DNA from: an uncultured Paracoccaceae bacterium
GTDB lineage: Bacteria; Pseudomonadota; Alphaproteobacteria; Rhodobacterales; Rhodobacteraceae
Assembly (NCBI GenBank): GCA_937864535.1
Contig: CALMJS010000016.1
Span: forward strand, 217,910-281,909
Direction of reading: 5' to 3'
Length of the DNA: 64,000 bases
Both the position numbers and the translations under genes were made by a program. Under the pieces are notes generated by a model. It had not been told where the DNA came from. It saw nothing but the letters and a program-made list of their open reading frames with translations, and ran no database searches. Below, piece after piece: positions 60,303 through 64,000 of this stretch. The stretch's first letter is position 1. Every line of letters starts with the position of its first letter.

Positions 60303-61697
60303 CTAGCCGCGCTTTGGCCGATCCGGACCCCGCTTTTGTCCGCCCGTTCCACCCTTGCCGCCGCTATTCGGGCCGCGCGTTTTGGGGCCGCTGCGGTCGT
60401 TCGAGCGGGCCGGACCACTGTCAGAGCCGCGACCCTGACCGCGTTCGCGGTTCGCCTGCCACGATTTCCCCTCGCTACGGTCGGGCGAACCACTGCTGCG
60501 GCCAAAGGTTTTCCGTTCGCCCTCTGCCGGTTTGCCATAGGGTTTGGAGCGTTTGTCGGTGCCGGCTCCGGCGCCATAGCCGCCGGCGCCGGATTTGGAC
60601 GGGCGACCGCTGTCAGACCGGTCTGCGTCGGGCTTGCCACTGCGACCCGAGGAAAAGGTTTTCGACTGCCAGGTTTTTCCGCCTTGCGGGCGGTCCTCAT
60701 CGCGGCCCGTGCTGCTACGCCCGGCAAACGGACGCGGTGCAGAGCGTGTGCTGTTTTTTGCGGTATCGCTCCGTGCGGTATCGCCCGATCCCGACTCGGG
60801 TCGGGGTTTGGGGGATTTGCCAAAGGGGCGGTCCGACTGGCTACGCTTGGCGGTTTGATCCGATCCGGCGCGGTAATAGGTCGCCGGAGTCGTGCCGCCG
60901 TCGGCAGCGCGGGGTTTGCGGCTGCGCACCGGCTTGGGCTTCGACTCTTCGAGCGGCTGCATTTCGGCATCGAGGCCGAGCTGGTCGCGCAGGACCCTGC
61001 GCCGGACTTCTTCGACTTCGCCCGCCTTCAGATTGCCCAGCTGGAAGGGGCCGTAGGAAATGCGGATCAGACGGTTCACATCCGCACCGATCGAGGCCAT
61101 CGCGCGGCGGATTTCGCGGTTCTTGCCCTCGCGGATCGAGACAGTGAGCCACGCGTTCGAGCCCTGCTGTTTGTCGATGCGGATTTCCATCGGCTGATAT
61201 TGCACGCCGTCGATTTCGACCCCCGCGCGCAGGCTGTCAAAATCGAGACGGCCGGAATCGCCTTTGATCCGAACGCGGTAGCGGCGCTGCCAGCCGGTGG
61301 ACGGCAATTCGAGGCGGCGTTTGAGTTCGCCGTCGTTGGTCAGGAGCAGCAGGCCCTCGGAATTGAGGTCGAGGCGGCCGATGCTGACCACGCGGGGCAT
61401 ATCCTCGGGGAGAGAGGCAAAGACCGTGGGGCGATCCATTTCGTCCCGTTCCGTCGTCACGAGGCCGGTGGGTTTGTGGTAGAGCCACAGGCGCGGCGGT
61501 TCGGGTTCGGCCACCGGTGCGTCGTCTACCGTGATCCGGTCCTTGGCCGTGACGTTCAGCGCGGGGCTGTCGATCACCTTGCCGTTCAGCTTGACGCGGC
61601 CCTCGGCAATCATACGCTCTGCCTCGCGTCGAGACGCGATGCCGGCACGAGAAAGGATCTTGGCGATACGCTCGCCCTGCGGTGTGTCTTGGGTCAT
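60303..61697 (-). CDS. rluB: 23S rRNA pseudouridine synthase, RluB-like, with long basic tail
   Basis: 464-aa protein. S4 RNA-binding domain (residues 6-60, ERIAKILSRAGIASRREAERMIAEGRV), then the RsuA/RluB catalytic domain with GRLDLNSEGLLLLTNDG (catalytic Asp) and REGKNREIRRAM. After about residue 265 follows a 200-aa Arg/Lys/Ser/Gly-rich disordered tail (PSKSGAGGYGAGAGTDKRSK). ATG at 61697 follows GGGAGAAAC. The tail resembles those of some RluB proteins and may assist ribosome binding. Confidence 0.9.
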   Translation of the reverse strand: MTQDTPQGERIAKILSRAGIASRREAERMIAEGRVKLNGKVIDSPALNVTAKDRITVDDAPVAEPEPPRLWLYHKPTGLVTTERDEMDRPTVFASLPEDMPRVVSIGRLDLNSEGLLLLTNDGELKRRLELPSTGWQRRYRVRIKGDSGRLDFDSLRAGVEIDGVQYQPMEIRIDKQQGSNAWLTVSIREGKNREIRRAMASIGADVNRLIRISYGPFQLGNLKAGEVEEVRRRVLRDQLGLDAEMQPLEESKPKPVRSRKPRAADGGTTPATYYRAGSDQTAKRSQSDRPFGKSPKPRPESGSGDTARSDTAKNSTRSAPRPFAGRSSTGRDEDRPQGGKTWQSKTFSSGRSGKPDADRSDSGRPSKSGAGGYGAGAGTDKRSKPYGKPAEGERKTFGRSSGSPDRSEGKSWQANRERGQGRGSDSGPARSNDRSGPKTRGPNSGGKGGTGGQKRGPDRPKRG

Positions 61698-61744
61698 GTT
61701 TCTCCCATAGCGCCGGAAGGGGGGCGGACGCAATCGGCAACACG

Positions 61745-61810
61745 CGGGGCAGGGGGCTCTGCCCCCGTCCCTGCGGGACTTCCCCCGAGGTATTTGGGGA
61801 AAGATGAAAG
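61745..61810 (-). repeat. Dispersed intergenic repeat, copy 5 (G-type, reversed)
   Basis: On the minus strand CTTTCATCTTTCCCCAAATA, CCTCGGGGG, GTCCCGCAGGGAC and GGGGGCAGAGCCCCC. Unlike the other copies it lies between divergent gene starts (rluB 61697 and tadA 61849). Confidence 0.85.
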
Positions 61811-61848
61811 GGGTTGCGCCGCGCGAGGTACGGGCGCAGATAAGCGGT

Positions 61849-62298
61849 ATGACATTTCGCAGCTTTATGGATCAGGCGCTGGAGGAAGCGCAGAAGGCCG
61901 CAGACCGCGGCGAAGTTCCCGTGGGCGCGGTCGTCGTCTCGCCGCAGGGCGCGGTGGTGGCGGCGGCGGGCAATCGCACACGTGAATTGCTGGATCCGAC
62001 TGCCCATGCCGAAGTGCTGGCCATCCGCGCGGCCTGCCGCACTCTGGGATCGGAGCGCCTGTCCGGCCATGATCTCTATGTGACGCTGGAACCCTGTCCG
62101 ATGTGCGCGGCGGTGATATCCTTTGCCCGGATCGGGCGGCTCTATTACGGGGCGAGCGATCCGAAATCGGGCGGCGTTGCACAGGGGCCGAGGGTTTTCA
62201 GTCACGCGCAATGCCACCACGCGCCCGAGGTGTATGACGGGATCGCAGCAGAACCGGCAGAGGCCCTGCTGCGGGCGTTTTTTGCGCGGCTGCGTTAG
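61849..62298 (+). CDS. tadA: tRNA-specific adenosine deaminase
   Basis: 149-aa zinc deaminase forming inosine at position 34 of tRNA-Arg. HAEVLAIRAA (His and the proton-shuttling Glu) and PCPMCAAVISFARIGRLYYGA (two zinc Cys) are present. ATG at 61849; an upstream in-frame ATG at 61804 lies inside the dispersed repeat. Stop overlaps the convergent MBL gene by 4 bp. Confidence 0.94.
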   Translation: MTFRSFMDQALEEAQKAADRGEVPVGAVVVSPQGAVVAAAGNRTRELLDPTAHAEVLAIRAACRTLGSERLSGHDLYVTLEPCPMCAAVISFARIGRLYYGASDPKSGGVAQGPRVFSHAQCHHAPEVYDGIAAEPAEALLRAFFARLR

Positions 62299-62987
62299 AG
62301 CGTCAGCGTTTCCATGACGGCGGGGGTCAGCACCTGCACATCTGGCAGCGCGTCCCGCAGGGTTTGCGGTGATTGTTCCAGAACAGGGAAGGTGCCGTAG
62401 TGACAGGGAATGACGGTTTTGAAGTCAAAGAACCGTTTGGCGGCGTAGGCCGCGCCCTCCATATCCATCGTGTAATGGCCACCCGCGGAGAGGATGCCGA
62501 TATCGGGCGCATAGCGGTCGGCGATCAGCTCCATATCCATCATCACATCGGTATCGCCGCTGAAATAGATCGAATGCCCCTCGGCGCGCAGGATAAAGCC
62601 AGCCTCGCCCCCTGCGTAGATCGGTGCGCCGCCCCGAAAGTCGATCGAGGAGGAATGCACGGCATGGACCATGGTCACGCGCAGATCGCCCAGCGTGACG
62701 GTACCGCCCTTGCCAAAACCGATGGTTTTGACGCCTTCTGCGCCCAGAATTTCCGCGAGTTCGTGAATGCAGAACACCGGGGCGCCCGTGCGCTGGGCAA
62801 GGGCGACGGTGTTTGAGGCATGATCGCCGTGGCCATGCGAGAGGAGAATCGCCGTCACGCCCGCTAGGGCTGCCTCAGTCTGGTCGGCGGGAAAGCTGGG
62901 GTTGCCGTCGAGCCAAGGGTCGATCAGCAGGATTTGACCGCCGATTTCGATACGGAAGCCGGAATGGCCTAGCCAAGTAATCTTCAT
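62295..62987 (-). CDS. Metal-dependent hydrolase, MBL fold (UPF0173-like)
   Basis: 230-aa metallo-beta-lactamase-fold protein. Metal motif SHGHGDHASNT (HxHxDH), later His in HAVHSSSIDF, Asp in FSGDTDV and His in VIPCHYGTF. The start MKITWLGHSGFRIEIGG is typical of UPF0173. Function unknown. AGGAGACG precedes the ATG. Confidence 0.88.
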   Translation of the reverse strand: MKITWLGHSGFRIEIGGQILLIDPWLDGNPSFPADQTEAALAGVTAILLSHGHGDHASNTVALAQRTGAPVFCIHELAEILGAEGVKTIGFGKGGTVTLGDLRVTMVHAVHSSSIDFRGGAPIYAGGEAGFILRAEGHSIYFSGDTDVMMDMELIADRYAPDIGILSAGGHYTMDMEGAAYAAKRFFDFKTVIPCHYGTFPVLEQSPQTLRDALPDVQVLTPAVMETLTL

Positions 62988-63038
62988 TTGCGTCTCCTGT
63001 GAGTTGAGAAAATGATAGCCGGGCAGAGAGGCAAATCA

Positions 63039-63692
63039 ATGGATTGGTTCGAGCAGGTTGACGGATATTGCGAGCGACTGGGGCCGGGAGTCTGGGACGA
63101 GCCGCTGAATGCGGTGACAAACCTCGCGTTTATGGTGGCTGCGATCCGGGTCTGGCCCAGAGCGCGGGGAAACGGGCGCGTGCTGAGCGTAATCCTGTTC
63201 GTGATCGGTCTGGGCAGCGGGCTGTTCCATACGCTGGCCACGGTCTGGGCCGGGGTGGCGGATGTCTTGCCGATCGTGCTGTTCATCCTGACCTATATCT
63301 ATGCGGTACACCGGGATGTTCTGGGGTGGCGGCCCGTGGGCAGCGGGATGGCCAGCCTGATGTTTTTGCCGTTTGCGGCCGGAGTTGCCCAAGTGGCAGG
63401 CTCGTTGCCATTTTTCGCGGTCTCCGGCGTCTATTGGGCGGTACCTGTCGCGCTACTGGCTTATGGGGCGGTGCTGGGTGGCGCGGTCCGGGCGGGATTT
63501 TGGCGCGGGGCCGCCATTCTGGCGCTGTCGATCACCCTGCGCAGTCTGGACGATCCGCTGTGTCAGGTGGTTCCCATCGGGACGCATTTCCTGTGGCATC
63601 TGCTGAACGCTGCGATGCTGGCCTATATGATCGTGGTGCATTCGCGCCTGAAAGGCGACGCGCCGCTTGCGGCCAGCGGCTTGGGGCGGTAA
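63039..63692 (+). CDS. Ceramidase-like membrane protein (CREST family)
   Basis: 217-aa polytopic protein with about seven hydrophobic segments. The alkaline-ceramidase-type pattern is seen: DGYCERLGPGVWDEPLNAVTNLAF, GSGLFHTLATVW (Ser/His), VADVLPIVLF (Asp), and GTHFLWHLLNA (two His). These zinc ligands match the CREST superfamily. Substrate in bacteria is unknown; an amide-linked lipid is possible. ATG at 63039 follows GAGAGG. Confidence 0.8.
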   Translation: MDWFEQVDGYCERLGPGVWDEPLNAVTNLAFMVAAIRVWPRARGNGRVLSVILFVIGLGSGLFHTLATVWAGVADVLPIVLFILTYIYAVHRDVLGWRPVGSGMASLMFLPFAAGVAQVAGSLPFFAVSGVYWAVPVALLAYGAVLGGAVRAGFWRGAAILALSITLRSLDDPLCQVVPIGTHFLWHLLNAAMLAYMIVVHSRLKGDAPLAASGLGR

Positions 63693-63723
63693 ACGCCAAT
63701 CGACCAATTACACGGAGAGGCCC

Positions 63724-64000
63724 ATGTCCATCGACACGGATACCGCCCGCCGCGTGGCCAAACTTGCCCGCATCAAGGTGGACGAGGATGCGCTGCCCGC
63801 GCTGGCGCAGGAATTCAATGCCATCCTCGGCTTTATCGAACAGCTAGAGGAAGTGAACGTGGACGGGATCGAGCCGATGACCTCGGTTACCCCTCAGCGG
63901 CTCAAGCGGCGTGTGGATGTCGTCACCGATGGCGACCAGCAGGGCGCCGTGCTGAAAAACGCGCCCGATGCGCGTGAAGGGTTCTTTGCCGTGCCGAAGG
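63724..64000 (+). CDS. gatC: Aspartyl/glutamyl-tRNA amidotransferase subunit C (3' end cut)
   Basis: 92 codons are visible before the window ends; the full protein is about 95 aa. MSIDTDTARRVAKLARIKVDED, FNAILGFIEQLEEVNVDGIEPMTSVTP and the final DAREGFFAVPK match GatC. With GatA and GatB (expected just downstream) it forms Gln-tRNA and/or Asn-tRNA by transamidation. GGAGAGG precedes the ATG. Confidence 0.95.
   Translation, partial: MSIDTDTARRVAKLARIKVDEDALPALAQEFNAILGFIEQLEEVNVDGIEPMTSVTPQRLKRRVDVVTDGDQQGAVLKNAPDAREGFFAVPK

Noticed and set aside
60237..61985. Long plus-strand frame (over 580 codons) across the rluB region
   Set aside because: Antisense to rluB; composed of Ala/Arg/Gly runs from the repetitive tail, without recognisable domains.

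Overview
The window looks like a chromosomal segment of an alphaproteobacterium of the family Rhodobacteraceae (Roseobacter-type). The evidence is high GC content, an ATG/GTG-overlapping gene layout, a class I polyhydroxyalkanoate (PHA) locus with phasin and PhaR, a DUF1127 gene followed by anti-Shine-Dalgarno hairpins (the CcsR/cuckoo RNA arrangement known from Rhodobacter sphaeroides), a CcrM-type GANTC-rich promoter region, a protein with a VPLPA-type C-terminal sorting tail, and a dispersed intergenic repeat of the kind seen in roseobacters. I see no tRNA, rRNA, CRISPR array, prophage or transposase.

Layout. 1-8.6 kb: a partial RTX/von Willebrand surface protein, an aspartate aminotransferase, an XRE regulator with sdhE, an LdtR-like MarR regulator, a frameshifted DUF1194 gene, a glyoxalase, and a two-gene module of a Slam-like outer-membrane protein plus lipoprotein. 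8.8-14.4 kb: thyX, two tandem BLUF photoreceptor genes, a cold-shock protein, an ArsC-family protein, thrS and an alpha/beta hydrolase. 14.5-19.0 kb: the PHA locus phaZ (minus) and phaC-phaP-phaR (plus), with three CTGC-N3-GCAG operators in front of phaP. 19.1-22.1 kb: LysR, a LysE/Lrp divergent pair and an AraC regulator. 22.2-22.8 kb: nine hairpins with CCUCCUCCC-type loops downstream of DUF1127. 23.1-35.3 kb: mrp, a 680-bp non-coding region with nine GANTC sites, then mraZ-rsmH-ftsL-ftsI-murE-murF-mraY, two secreted-protein genes, and murD.

35.4-48.7 kb: pepN, an ArsR-SRPBCC-SRPBCC operon with a DUF2256 gene, a GlcG-like protein, a gamma-glutamyl hydrolase-like protein and a lyxose isomerase-like protein, metG, a small beta-barrel, an aldo/keto reductase, a Nudix/DUF983 pair, and an EF-hand/sigma factor/membrane protein/metal-sensor cluster. 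48.7-53.7 kb: a diguanylate cyclase, DUF3572, a HAD phosphatase, TetR, asd with an upstream Thr/Lys/Met/Ile-rich leader ORF and mutually exclusive hairpins, and dtd. 53.7-64.0 kb: a PfkB kinase, a six-gene minus-strand envelope-stress-like cluster (small membrane ORF, xpaC, telA, DUF2927 lipoprotein, SPFH-GYF2, zinc-ribbon membrane protein), rluB, tadA, an MBL hydrolase, a ceramidase-like protein and the start of gatC.

How the genes work together. The PHA genes form a complete polymerise/degrade/coat/sense unit, in which PhaR would repress phaP when no granule is available to titrate it. The mra/mur/fts genes are nearly head-to-tail and make peptidoglycan precursors and the divisome core. The strongest candidates for undescribed biology are the asd leader region (ribosome-mediated attenuation from a probably leaderless transcript), the GANTC cluster before mraZ, the Slam-lipoprotein pair, the BLUF pair with one photochemically altered member, and the SPFH/zinc-ribbon/TelA/XpaC cluster. 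All annotations come from reading the sequence; no database search was run.
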